From positions 1-7,820 of the forward strand of contig CALGVL010000213.1 of NCBI GenBank assembly GCA_937930165.1: a DNA stretch of 7,820 nucleotides, written 5' to 3'. Shown piece by piece: positions 1-6,183 of the stretch; positions within the stretch are counted from its first letter, which is position 1; each line of letters starts with the position of its first letter. Source of the stretch: an uncultured Acetobacteraceae bacterium (GTDB taxonomy: Bacteria; Pseudomonadota; Alphaproteobacteria; Acetobacterales; Acetobacteraceae). The position numbers and the translations under genes were made by a program. The notes under the pieces are model-generated. The model did not search any database. It was not told the DNA's origin and saw nothing but the letters and a program-made list of their open reading frames with translations.

Positions 1-1362
1 GAGCAGATCGCCAGCGCTGCCGAGGGCGATGCGGCGGATGTGGAGGCCGCGGTTCAGAGCGCGGCCAAGGCGCAGAAGGAATGGGCCAAGGTCCCGGCCC
101 GCAAGCGCGGCGCGCTGGTGCATCAATGCGCCGCGATCCTGAAGGAGCATGTGGAGGAGCTCGCCCGCCTGATCGCGCTGGAGACCGGCAAGGCGCTCCG
201 CACCGAAAGCCGGGTCGAGGCTGGCGTCGTCGCCGACATCTTCGAATTCTACGGCGGCCTCGGCAGTGAGCTGAAGGGCGAGAGCGTCCCCTTCGCCCCC
301 AATGTCCTCTCCGTCACGGTGCGGGAGCCGCTGGGCGTGGTCGGCGCCATCATCCCCTGGAACGTGCCGATGCTGCTGATGGCGCTGAAGGTCGCGCCCG
401 CATTGGTGGCCGGCAACTCCGTGGTGGTGAAGTCGGCGGAGGAAGCGCCGCTCGCCGTGCTGCGCATCTGCGAGCTGATGAACCGCGTCCTGCCGCCGGG
501 CGTGTTCAACATCGTCTCCGGCTTCGGCCCGGAATGCGGCGCGCCGCTGGTGGAGCATCCGCTGGTGAAGAAGGTGACCTTCACCGGCTCGGTCGAGACG
601 GGCAAGATCGTCTACAAGACCGCGGCCGAGAAGCTGATCCCGGTGACGCTGGAGCTCGGCGGCAAGTCGCCGATGATCGTCTTCGCCGATTGCGACTTCG
701 AGAAGACGGTGCAGGGCGCGCTCACCTCCATGCGCTTCACCCGCCAGGGGCAGAGCTGCACCGCGGCCTCCCGCATCTATGTGGAGCGGCCGATCTACGA
801 GAAATTCGTCCAGGCCATGAAGTCCGCCGTGGACAAGATGGTGATGGGCGACCCGCTGGACGAGAAGACCGATATCGGCACCATCATCTCGCCCGGCCAG
901 TTCGAGAAGGTCCAGGGCTTCATCGAGGAAGGCAAGGCGACGCCCGGCGCCAAGGCGCATGTCTGCTCCGCCATGCCGAAGGATCCGGCGCTGCGGAAGG
1001 GGCTGTTCCTGCAGCCCGTGATCTTCACCGACCTGCCCAAGGACAGCCGACTGGTACGGGAGGAGATCTTCGGCCCCGTCACCGTCATCGCCCCCTTCGA
1101 CGATGCGGAAGCGGTGCTGGCGGAGGCGAATGACAGCGAATACGGCCTCGCCGCCTCGCTCTGGACCAACAACCTGAAGGTCGGGCTGGATCTGGCGCAC
1201 CGGCTGGAGGCAGGGCTGGTGCAGATCAACCAGAACCTCGTCGTGCAGGCCAACCTGTCCTATGGCGGGGTGAAGAGCAGCGGCCTCGGCAAGGAAGCCT
1301 CGCTGGAGGCCATGCTGGAGCACTTCACCCACAAGAAGACAATAATGGTGAACATGGCCTGA
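1..1362 (+). CDS. NAD(P)-dependent aldehyde dehydrogenase, 5' end outside window
   Basis: Aldehyde dehydrogenase superfamily enzyme that oxidises an aldehyde to a carboxylate with NAD(P)+ in the cytoplasm. The frame is open from base 1, so the true start lies upstream; 453 residues plus stop are present, close to the usual total of about 480-500. All catalytic landmarks are visible: IIPWNVP with the conserved Asn (codon at 361), VVVKSAEEAPL with the cofactor-binding Lys (430), the FTGSVETG nucleotide loop, LELGGKSP with the general-base Glu (652), GQSCTAAS with the nucleophilic Cys (757), and EEIFGPV with the Glu that contacts the nicotinamide ribose. The C-terminus (YGGVKSSGLGKE, then an oligomerisation strand) is complete. 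The substrate cannot be told from sequence. Betaine-aldehyde, aromatic or short-chain aldehydes are all possible, and upstream genes that would help are not in view. It converges on the hydrolase gene 22 bases downstream. Confidence 0.95.
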   Translation, partial: EQIASAAEGDAADVEAAVQSAAKAQKEWAKVPARKRGALVHQCAAILKEHVEELARLIALETGKALRTESRVEAGVVADIFEFYGGLGSELKGESVPFAPNVLSVTVREPLGVVGAIIPWNVPMLLMALKVAPALVAGNSVVVKSAEEAPLAVLRICELMNRVLPPGVFNIVSGFGPECGAPLVEHPLVKKVTFTGSVETGKIVYKTAAEKLIPVTLELGGKSPMIVFADCDFEKTVQGALTSMRFTRQGQSCTAASRIYVERPIYEKFVQAMKSAVDKMVMGDPLDEKTDIGTIISPGQFEKVQGFIEEGKATPGAKAHVCSAMPKDPALRKGLFLQPVIFTDLPKDSRLVREEIFGPVTVIAPFDDAEAVLAEANDSEYGLAASLWTNNLKVGLDLAHRLEAGLVQINQNLVVQANLSYGGVKSSGLGKEASLEAMLEHFTHKKTIMVNMA

Positions 1363-1392
1363 GCCATGCCCTCACCGGCCCGGATCAGCCGG
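1353..1392. terminator. Two small inverted repeats between convergent genes (weak terminator candidate)
   Basis: CATGGC and GCCATG (1353-1358 and 1363-1368) form a 6-bp stem whose 4-base loop contains the aldehyde dehydrogenase stop codon TGA. A second repeat, CCGGC/GCCGG (1375-1379 and 1388-1392), overlaps the hydrolase stop. The 22-base gap between the convergent genes is where a bidirectional terminator would be expected. There is no T tract, so an intrinsic terminator is unproven. Confidence 0.22.
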
Positions 1393-2146
1393 CGCGCAGC
1401 CAGTCCAGTGCGTCGGCGGCGATCCGGGCCGGGAGTTTGTGGCCGCCCTCGAATTCCTCGTAGCGCACCGTGTAGCCGGCGCGTTGCAGCCGGGGGACGA
1501 TGCGGCGGCTGCAATGGCCGATCGGCAGGACATCATCCGCCGTGCCGTGGGAGACGAAGATCTGCGGCCGCCCGATGGTCGCCGGTGGCGCGGCGAAACC
1601 CGGCGAGAAGGCCAGCACCCAGCCGAACAGGTCGCCATTCCCCAGGCCGAGCGTCAGCGCATAGGACGCGCCGTCGGAGAACCCGCCGATCGCCAGCCGC
1701 GCCGCATCCACCGGCAGGAGGGCGAAGGCATGGCTCAGCGCGGCACCCAGGAAGGCCACGTCAGGGCCGAATTCGCCCATGATCACGTCCCAGGTCACCT
1801 TGCGCGATTCCGGGACCAGCAGGGCGATGCCGGCCTCCCGCGCCTGCGGCTCTAGCAGCCGCAACATGCCGGCCGCCGCCCCACCGGCGCCGTGCAGCAG
1901 CACCAGCAGCGGCGCCGCCTCCCCGGCTGCCAGGGGCGGGACCAGCAGCAGCCCATCGCGCCGGCCATCGAGCCCGAGCAGGCTCACCCCCTGTGGCGGG
2001 ACGGCCTGCAGCAGCGGCCCCGGCCGCGCCGAGAGGCGGCCTCGTCGCAGATCGGGATGCATGCCGGCCAGGGGATCCTGCGCGGGATCCCGGCCGCCCC
2101 CTCGATCCGGCTCACTCACCAGGCTCCTGCCCTCCGCCGCGGTCAC
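1385..2146 (-). CDS. Alpha/beta hydrolase, phospholipase/carboxylesterase type
   Basis: Serine hydrolase with the dienelactone hydrolase/carboxylesterase fold (PF02230-like). In the 253-residue reading, LLHGAGG (residues 83-89) supplies the HG oxyanion region, GFSDGAS (155-161) is the nucleophile elbow with Ser157, SHGTADDVLP (199-208) holds the acidic residue (probably Asp204), and GGHKLP places the catalytic His at 236. All three triad positions are therefore present, in the family's order and spacing. It likely acts on small esters or lysophospholipids; the natural substrate is unknown. No signal peptide is seen. The chosen start is a GTG overlapping the upstream gene's stop as GTGA (2143-2146), which suggests translational coupling. 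An in-frame GTG at 2119, preceded by AGGAG, and an ATG at 2062 are plausible alternatives giving 244 or 225 residues. The roughly 50 residues before the hydrolase core are Arg/Gly/Pro-rich and poorly constrained, so the exact start is uncertain. Confidence 0.88.
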   Translation of the reverse strand: MTAAEGRSLVSEPDRGGGRDPAQDPLAGMHPDLRRGRLSARPGPLLQAVPPQGVSLLGLDGRRDGLLLVPPLAAGEAAPLLVLLHGAGGAAAGMLRLLEPQAREAGIALLVPESRKVTWDVIMGEFGPDVAFLGAALSHAFALLPVDAARLAIGGFSDGASYALTLGLGNGDLFGWVLAFSPGFAAPPATIGRPQIFVSHGTADDVLPIGHCSRRIVPRLQRAGYTVRYEEFEGGHKLPARIAADALDWLRAG

Positions 2147-2511
2147 AGCGTCCCTAGCCAGACGGCAAGCCCGCCGAGCAGGATGAGCGCGGCCAACCCG
2201 GACACCAGGCGCAGCGCGGCGGGATCCCCGCCCAAGCCGAAGGGGTTCTCCGGGCTGCGCGGCCCTTTGCGCTCCATCCGGCGTGCCACGGCGACCTCCT
2301 TCGGCGCCGGCGGCACGCCACTGGCCTCGGCGTCGCTGCCGAGCGGCGCGGCCGCGGGATCGAGCATCGGAAGCTTGTCGCCGGTGGCGCCGCTGTCGAT
2401 GTCGTGCCGCAATTCGGAGGATGTCGCCCCGTCGTCCCTCAGCGGCGTCGGTTTCGGCCTGGGCTCGATCTCGGTCGGGTCCTCATGTCGTGGCATATCG
2501 GCTCTGGGCAT
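2143..2511 (-). CDS. Small tail-anchored membrane protein, unknown function
   Basis: I do not recognise this 122-residue protein. Residues 1-95 are hydrophilic, charged and rich in Pro, Asp, Glu and Arg, and look disordered. Residues 100-122 (starting LRLVSGLAALILL) form one hydrophobic helix that ends at the C-terminus, so the likely topology is a cytoplasmic domain with a C-terminal membrane anchor and almost nothing on the far side. A basic stretch (about 77-85, RRMERKGPR) precedes the helix, consistent with a cytoplasmic N-terminus. The ATG at 2511 is chosen because AGGAAAGGG lies just upstream at a suitable distance. The frame stays open further upstream, but that extension has no comparable ribosome site. 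The gene is first in a two-gene unit: its TGA overlaps the GTG start of the hydrolase. Its promoter should lie in the divergent region upstream. Confidence 0.72.
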   Translation of the reverse strand: MPRADMPRHEDPTEIEPRPKPTPLRDDGATSSELRHDIDSGATGDKLPMLDPAAAPLGSDAEASGVPPAPKEVAVARRMERKGPRSPENPFGLGGDPAALRLVSGLAALILLGGLAVWLGTL

Positions 2512-2625
2512 GTCGGTGCCCTTTCCTGCGGCGTCCGACCAAGCAGCGCCGGGACCGTGCCGGAGTTCATGGCGCCAGCGCGCCAAGGCTGCCGCCTGCT
2601 GCATGCGGGCCGGCACCCGGCCGAA

Positions 2626-2641
2626 ATCACGTGATCGTCAC
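2626..2641. promoter_or_regulatory. Palindrome ATCACGTGAT, candidate operator
   Basis: A perfect 10-bp palindrome (2626-2635) is immediately followed by CGTCAC, so the half-site TCAC/GTGA occurs three times in alternating orientation: TCAC at 2627-2630, GTGA at 2631-2634, TCAC at 2638-2641. It lies near the middle of the divergent region, where one regulator could control both units. The binding protein is unknown, and a short palindrome in GC-rich DNA can occur by chance. Confidence 0.35.
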
Positions 2642-2702
2642 CTGCCGCCATGCAGAGGGCGCAAGGCGAGGCGGCACCGCGCAACCGGCGTTAGCCTAGC
2701 CG

Positions 2703-2758
2703 GGTGCCCGGACCGGGGCACCATGCGGGACACTCCCGCGACGGAAAGGACAAGGAGG
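2703..2758 (+). promoter_or_regulatory. Leader with two hairpins and a strong ribosome site before the lipoprotein gene
   Basis: GGTGCCC/GGGCACC (2703-2709 and 2716-2722, 6-base loop) is followed after 2 bases by GCGGGA/TCCCGC (2725-2730 and 2734-2739, 3-base loop). Then comes AAGGAGG (2752-2758), 6 bases before the ATG at 2765, which fixes that start. If transcription starts upstream of 2700, the leader would fold into two adjacent stems with the ribosome site left exposed. No T tract follows either stem, so there is no direct sign of attenuation. Confidence 0.4.
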
Positions 2759-2764
2759 CCAGGA

Positions 2765-3367
2765 ATGATTCGTGCCACGCGGTATGCCGGCATCGTCCTG
2801 CTCGCCGCGGCCGCCAGCTGCGCCCCGCCCAGCCCGCAGGCAAGGCTGGACTGGGTCTCGCTGCCAGCCGACGCCGTGGTCGGCGCCGGCGATCCGACCC
2901 GCGCAGCCATCATCAACACCGCCTATGTCTTCGGCACGCCGTCCAGCGTGGCGGGGAACCCGGCCGATGCCGCCCGCGCGGTTGCCCAGCTGGAATATCT
3001 GGCCTCGGAAATCCCGACCGGTCCGCGCTGGCGCGAATTCGACCCGACCGTCGGGCTGGCCTTACGGCAGGCCCGGGAGGAAGAGCGCGCCGCGCTCGGC
3101 ATCGCTCCGCAGGCACCGCCCCAGGCGGTGATCGACGCGCTCTTCGCTGCCTCGCGGGCGCTGCGCGCAGGCGATCAGGCGGCGGTGCAGCGGATCCTCT
3201 CGCCCCCGGTCTTCCCCAATGGCGCGCTGACCCTGCAACGCCTGGCCAGCCTGCCCTTCCTGCCCACCGCCAACCAGGCGACCAGCCGCGCTGCCGCCGA
3301 GATGGACCGAATGGACCGGATCAACAGAACCAATGGAGGCGGGAAAGGCGGCGGGGGCCGCACCTAG
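2765..3367 (+). CDS. Putative lipoprotein, unknown function
   Basis: A 200-residue protein whose family I do not recognise. The N-terminus looks like a lipoprotein signal: basic MIRATRYAG, a hydrophobic run IVLLAAAA, then ASC with Cys19 as the candidate lipidation site (AASC, an acceptable though not perfect lipobox). The mature part is mainly predicted helix (an Ala/Arg/Glu-rich segment around residues 70-165) with no Cys-rich or catalytic motif that I can see. It ends in a Gly/Asn/Lys-rich, probably disordered tail (about 183-200) preceded by a duplicated MDR tripeptide. The ATG at 2765 has an excellent AAGGAGG site, so the start is secure. The stop is only 3 bases before the NDH-2 gene, so the two are almost certainly one transcript. 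That suggests, without proving, a role at the membrane linked to respiration. Confidence 0.8.
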   Translation: MIRATRYAGIVLLAAAASCAPPSPQARLDWVSLPADAVVGAGDPTRAAIINTAYVFGTPSSVAGNPADAARAVAQLEYLASEIPTGPRWREFDPTVGLALRQAREEERAALGIAPQAPPQAVIDALFAASRALRAGDQAAVQRILSPPVFPNGALTLQRLASLPFLPTANQATSRAAAEMDRMDRINRTNGGGKGGGGRT

Positions 3368-3370
3368 CAG

Positions 3371-4699
3371 ATGCCCTCGATGGATCGCGCAGGCGGCGAG
3401 GCCCCAACCGCGGCGGCCCCCTTCCGCGTGGTAATCGTCGGTGCCGGCTTCGGCGGGCTGGAGGCGGCACGGGCACTGGCACGGGCTCCGGTCGCGGTGA
3501 CCCTCCTCGACCGGCGGAACCACCACCTGTTCCAGCCGCTGCTCTATCAGGTGGCGACGGCGGCGCTCTCGCCGGGCGACATCGCCTGGCCGGTGCGCAC
3601 CGTCTTCCGCCACCAGCCGAATGTGCTGGTGCTGATGGCGGAAGTGGTGAGCGTGGACAGCGCGGCGCGTACCGTCCACACCCGCTCCGGCCTGGTTCTG
3701 CCCTTCGACGCGCTGGTCATCGCCACCGGCGCCACACATTCCTATTTCGGCCATGACGAATGGGCCGCGAATGCACCGGGCCTCAAGACGGTGGAGGACG
3801 CGACCGAGTTGCGCCGCCGCCTGCTCCTCGCCTTCGAGCAGGCGGAGCAGGTGAATGACAGGGAGGAGCGGCGACGGCTGCTGACCTTCGTGGTGGTCGG
3901 CGGTGGCCCGACCGGGGTGGAGCTGGCCGGAGCGATCGCCGAACTCGCGCATCACACGCTGCGCCGCGAATTCCGCCGCGCCAACCCGGATGCCGCCCGC
4001 ATCCTGCTGGTCGAGGCCGGGCCACGCGTGCTGCCGAGCTTTCCGGAGGATCTCTCCGCCACCGCCGCGCGCTCGCTGCAAAGGATGGGCATCGAGCTGC
4101 GCATGGGGGTGCCCGTCACGGGCATCGACGCGGCCGGGGTGACGCTGGATGGGGGCGAGCGCATCGCCTCCGGCAATGTGATCTGGGCAGCGGGCGTCGT
4201 CGCCTCACCCGCCGCCCGCTGGCTCGGCACGGAGCATGACCGTGCCGGGCGGGTGAAGGTCAATCCGGATCTCTCGGTGCCAGGGCATCCCGCGATCTTC
4301 GTCATCGGCGACACGGCGGCGGTGCATGATGCCAGCGGCAAGCCCGTACCCGGGATCGCCCCCGCGGCGAAGCAGATGGGCCGCTATGTCGGCCGGCTGA
4401 TTGCGGCGCGTGCCACCGGGGCGCCGCCGCCGCCGCCCTTCACCTATCGCCACTACGGCAACCTCGCCACCATCGGCCGCCGCGCGGCGGTGGTGGAGCT
4501 GGGCCGGATCCGCCTCACCGGCCTGATCGGATGGTGGTTCTGGGGCATCGCGCATATCTGGTATCTGATCGGCTTCCGCAGCCGCATCGCCGTCTCCTTC
4601 AACTGGCTCTGGAGCTATCTCACCTTCCAGCGCGGTGCCCGGCTCATCACCGGGAAAGGCGAGCACGGGGCCTTCGGCAGCCCGCCCGGACATGGCTGA
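3371..4699 (+). CDS. ndh: Type II NADH dehydrogenase (NDH-2)
   Basis: Single-subunit, non-proton-pumping flavoprotein that passes electrons from NADH to quinone at the cytoplasmic face of the inner membrane. The 442 residues match the family length. The FAD-binding Rossmann motif GAGFGG is at residues 24-29 and ends its fold with Asp47. ATG (118-120) begins the conserved ATGA-type element. A second dinucleotide motif, GGGPTG at 177-182 followed by Glu184, is the NADH site. VIGD at 311-314 contacts FAD, and AAKQMG at 332-337 is the NDH-2 signature (A-x-Q-x-G) near the quinone site. The aromatic, hydrophobic C-terminal segment (GLIGWWFWGIAHIWYLIGF, about 385-405) fits the amphipathic membrane-attachment region. 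The ATG at 3371 has no clear ribosome site; a second in-frame ATG is at 3380. Translation probably follows from the lipoprotein gene 3 bases upstream. Confidence 0.95.
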   Translation: MPSMDRAGGEAPTAAAPFRVVIVGAGFGGLEAARALARAPVAVTLLDRRNHHLFQPLLYQVATAALSPGDIAWPVRTVFRHQPNVLVLMAEVVSVDSAARTVHTRSGLVLPFDALVIATGATHSYFGHDEWAANAPGLKTVEDATELRRRLLLAFEQAEQVNDREERRRLLTFVVVGGGPTGVELAGAIAELAHHTLRREFRRANPDAARILLVEAGPRVLPSFPEDLSATAARSLQRMGIELRMGVPVTGIDAAGVTLDGGERIASGNVIWAAGVVASPAARWLGTEHDRAGRVKVNPDLSVPGHPAIFVIGDTAAVHDASGKPVPGIAPAAKQMGRYVGRLIAARATGAPPPPPFTYRHYGNLATIGRRAAVVELGRIRLTGLIGWWFWGIAHIWYLIGFRSRIAVSFNWLWSYLTFQRGARLITGKGEHGAFGSPPGHG

Positions 4700-4853
4700 T
4701 CCATCCCTGCGTGCCGTCGGGCCGCAGGTGCTGGCGGTGGCGGACGCCCCCTCCGGCGCGGCGGAATGCGTGCGCCGTCACCTGAGCCGGCCGCGGCTTC
4801 GCCGCCCCGCCCCTGGACACCGGCAGGCCCGCAGCCGGTTGAGGAACGGCGGG

Positions 4854-4869
4854 TGTCAGTGGCGTGACA
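4854..4869. promoter_or_regulatory. CRP-box-like palindrome TGTCA-N6-TGACA, candidate operator
   Basis: A perfect inverted repeat with 5-base arms (4854-4858, 4865-4869) and the 6-base spacer typical of Crp/Fnr-family sites (compare CRP TGTGA-N6-TCACA). It lies 55 bases upstream of the ATG of a Crp/Fnr-family gene, and its centre is about 61 bases before the start point predicted from the EcfG-like promoter. It could be an autoregulatory site. The family's site in this lineage is unknown to me. Confidence 0.4.
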
Positions 4870-4889
4870 GCGGTAGCCCGGCCTGCATT

Positions 4890-4914
4890 GGAACGGCCAT
4901 GAGGCTGCGCCGTT
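4890..4914 (+). promoter_or_regulatory. EcfG-type (general stress sigma) promoter
   Basis: GGAAC (4890-4894), 16 bases, then CGTT (4911-4914) matches the alphaproteobacterial EcfG/RpoE2 consensus GGAAC-N16-17-CGTT at every fixed position with a correct spacer. It faces the Crp/Fnr-family gene. The expected start point, about 7-10 bases after CGTT, falls at roughly 4921-4925, which is right at the ATG at 4925. Confidence 0.55.
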
Positions 4915-4924
4915 GAGCCGCTCA

Positions 4925-5671
4925 ATGCAGCACCTTCCATCCGGGACCGGGCCCGGCAAGGGCACGGCAGGGGGGGCGGGCGGTAATCGCCTGCTGGCGG
5001 TGCTGCCGCGCGCCAAGCGCGACCTGCTGGAGCCGATGCTGACGCATCTGGCGCTGCTGCCCGGGGAAATGCTGCTTGCCCCCGGCCAATGGATCGAGCG
5101 GATCATCTTCCCCGATTCCGGCATCGTCGCCCTGATCGCGGAATCCTCAGCCGGCGGCCGGGTCTGTGTGGAATTCCTGGGAAAGGAGGGCTTGGTCGGC
5201 CTGCCCGCCCTGCTCGGGATGCCCAGTTCCCCGTTGCGGGCCTGCGTACTGGTGGAGGGCAAGGCGCGTAGCATCGCCACCGAGCGCCTGCGCGCCCTGG
5301 CCGACCGGGACTTCGCGCTGCGCGACCTGATGCGGCGGCATGCCATGGCCTCCATCGCCCAGCTTGCCTACAACACTGCCTGTGGAGCGCTGCACCCGCT
5401 GCGACAGCGGACGGCCCGCTGCCTCCTGGAGCTGCAGGACCGGGCTGGTCCCGGCTTCGCCCTGACACAGGACTGGCTGGCCTGTCTGGTCGGCGCCCGG
5501 CGGCCGACCGTGAACCAGGTCCTGGGCCAGCTGCGGCAGGAGGCGCTGATCAGCCTCGCGCGCGGCGCCGTCGCCGTGGCCGATCCGGAGGGGCTGGAGG
5601 CCGCGGCCTGCCCCTGCCGCCGCACGATACGCGAGCTGCGCCTGGGGCTGCTGCCGCACAGCTTCACCTGA
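4925..5671 (+). CDS. Crp/Fnr-family transcriptional regulator
   Basis: A 248-residue DNA-binding regulator. After a Gly-rich, probably disordered N-terminus (1-20), residues 25-120 form the cyclic-nucleotide-binding-like beta roll, with LAPGQWIERIIFPDSGIVAL (about 51-70) and LGKEGLVGLPALLG (about 85-98) in the pattern of the many uncharacterised alphaproteobacterial members. A dimerisation helix follows (about 125-160), then a C-terminal winged helix-turn-helix (about 180-215: LTQDWLACLVGARRPTVNQVLGQL, the recognition helix around RRPTVNQV). There is no N-terminal Cys cluster, so it is not an FNR-type iron-sulphur oxygen sensor, and the cAMP phosphate-cassette residues are not clearly kept; the ligand is unknown. 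The ATG at 4925 has no ribosome site, which fits a leaderless mRNA. A TTG at 4913 in the same frame is less likely because it overlaps the putative -10. The gene stands alone. Confidence 0.88.
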   Translation: MQHLPSGTGPGKGTAGGAGGNRLLAVLPRAKRDLLEPMLTHLALLPGEMLLAPGQWIERIIFPDSGIVALIAESSAGGRVCVEFLGKEGLVGLPALLGMPSSPLRACVLVEGKARSIATERLRALADRDFALRDLMRRHAMASIAQLAYNTACGALHPLRQRTARCLLELQDRAGPGFALTQDWLACLVGARRPTVNQVLGQLRQEALISLARGAVAVADPEGLEAAACPCRRTIRELRLGLLPHSFT

Positions 5672-5680
5672 GCCCCGTGT

Positions 5681-5717
5681 CATGCCTCCCCGGGCATGTC
5701 AGGCGAATGACCCTGAC
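5681..5717 (+). terminator. Hairpins just after the regulator gene, candidate terminator
   Basis: CATGCC/GGCATG (5681-5686 and 5693-5698, 6-base loop) starts 10 bases after the regulator's TGA. It is followed by GTCAGG/CCTGAC (5698-5703 and 5712-5717, 8-base loop). Position and tandem stems fit the end of a transcript. The lack of a T tract means Rho-independent termination is not assured. Confidence 0.35.
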
Positions 5718-6024
5718 CACAAACCGTATCGAACCCTGGACGGAATCGCGCCCTGTTCAGATGCGCCGGATCACGGAAGGGTGTCCCCTGCACCGGCCAG
5801 GGCGGATTCCGGGCGAAGGGCAAGGGGAGCCCGCGGAGCCGGGGATCCTACAGCCGGAAGGCAGCCCTCTCCTGCTCCGCCCGGACCGGCCCCGCTGCTC
5901 CGGATAGCGGGGACAGGCGCGCGGGAAGGCTGCGGACACGCCGTCACCGCCCTGCGCAGGAACTCTTCCGCCGGATGCGGAGGCGTTGCCCCGACGCTCC
6001 GGCCAGAATGGCAAAGGCTGCAGC
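5718..6024. other. Intergenic stretch without a convincing gene
   Basis: About 300 bp between the regulator's terminator-like stems and the next possible ORF. It begins with a somewhat less GC-rich patch (5718-5740) that could house a promoter, but no clear -35/-10 pair was found. Several frames are open on both strands, as expected at this GC content, none with a ribosome site or recognisable protein. GGAAC at 5959-5963 and CGTT at 5984-5987 are 20 bases apart, too far for a standard EcfG promoter. Confidence 0.5.
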
Positions 6025-6183
6025 ATGACATTCCAGAACATGCCAGCCGGGCGCCGCGGCATGGCGCCCGACAGCTTCTTCACCGCCACCGGCCAAACCG
6101 CGGCCGGCGGTGCCCGAGGCTCCCCCGGCAGCCCGGCCGCACGACATGGCGCCGCTGCGGTGATGAGGGAGGGCCAGTCATGA
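6025..6183 (+). CDS. Possible 52-residue protein, unknown function
   Basis: A short frame starting MTFQNMPAGRRGMAPDSFF. In its favour: AAAGG lies 7 bases before the ATG, its stop TGA overlaps the ATG of the next gene as ATGA (6180-6183), and by hand count about four fifths of its codons end in G or C. Against it: the second half is low-complexity Gly/Ala/Pro/Arg, no family is recognisable, and an open frame of this size is easy to get by chance at this GC content. There is no signal peptide or membrane segment. If real, it would be translationally coupled to the DUF892-like gene. Confidence 0.35.
   Translation: MTFQNMPAGRRGMAPDSFFTATGQTAAGGARGSPGSPAARHGAAAVMREGQS

Larger units (their letters stand above)
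2512..2764. other. Divergent intergenic region
   Basis: About 250 bp separate the minus-strand membrane-protein/hydrolase unit from the plus-strand lipoprotein/NDH-2 unit, so it should hold promoters for both. I see a 10-bp palindrome at 2626-2635 and two consecutive hairpins before the lipoprotein start. I cannot identify convincing -35/-10 boxes on either strand. Open frames through this region are GC-driven and lack ribosome sites. Confidence 0.6.

Noticed and set aside
1892..2764. In-frame upstream extension of the lipoprotein frame, antisense to the hydrolase unit
   Set aside because: The strong AAGGAGG site and signal peptide place the start at 2765. The upstream part is antisense to two better-supported genes.
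4793..4805. GCGGC-TTC-GCCGC stem after the NDH-2 gene as a terminator
   Set aside because: Only 5 bp, about 90 bases after the stop and without a T tract; it is not distinguishable from background GC-rich self-complementarity.
4692..4916. Possible 74-codon plus-strand frame (MADPSLRAVGPQVL...) overlapping the end of the NDH-2 gene
   Set aside because: Its first 40 codons have a coding-like G/C third position, but it has no ribosome site, degenerates into Arg-rich text, and runs through the palindrome and the EcfG-like promoter. Chance is more likely.
4913..4924. TTG at 4913 as the start of the Crp/Fnr regulator
   Set aside because: It overlaps the CGTT -10 element and has no ribosome site; the ATG at 4925 in the same frame fits better.
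5677..5907. 76-codon plus-strand frame starting MSCLPGHVRRM
   Set aside because: No ribosome site, it overlaps the terminator-like stems of the regulator gene, and its composition is Pro/Arg/Gly-rich with no family likeness.
5959..5987. GGAAC ... CGTT upstream of the small ORF and DUF892-like gene
   Set aside because: The spacer is 20 bases, beyond the 16-17 used by EcfG-type promoters.
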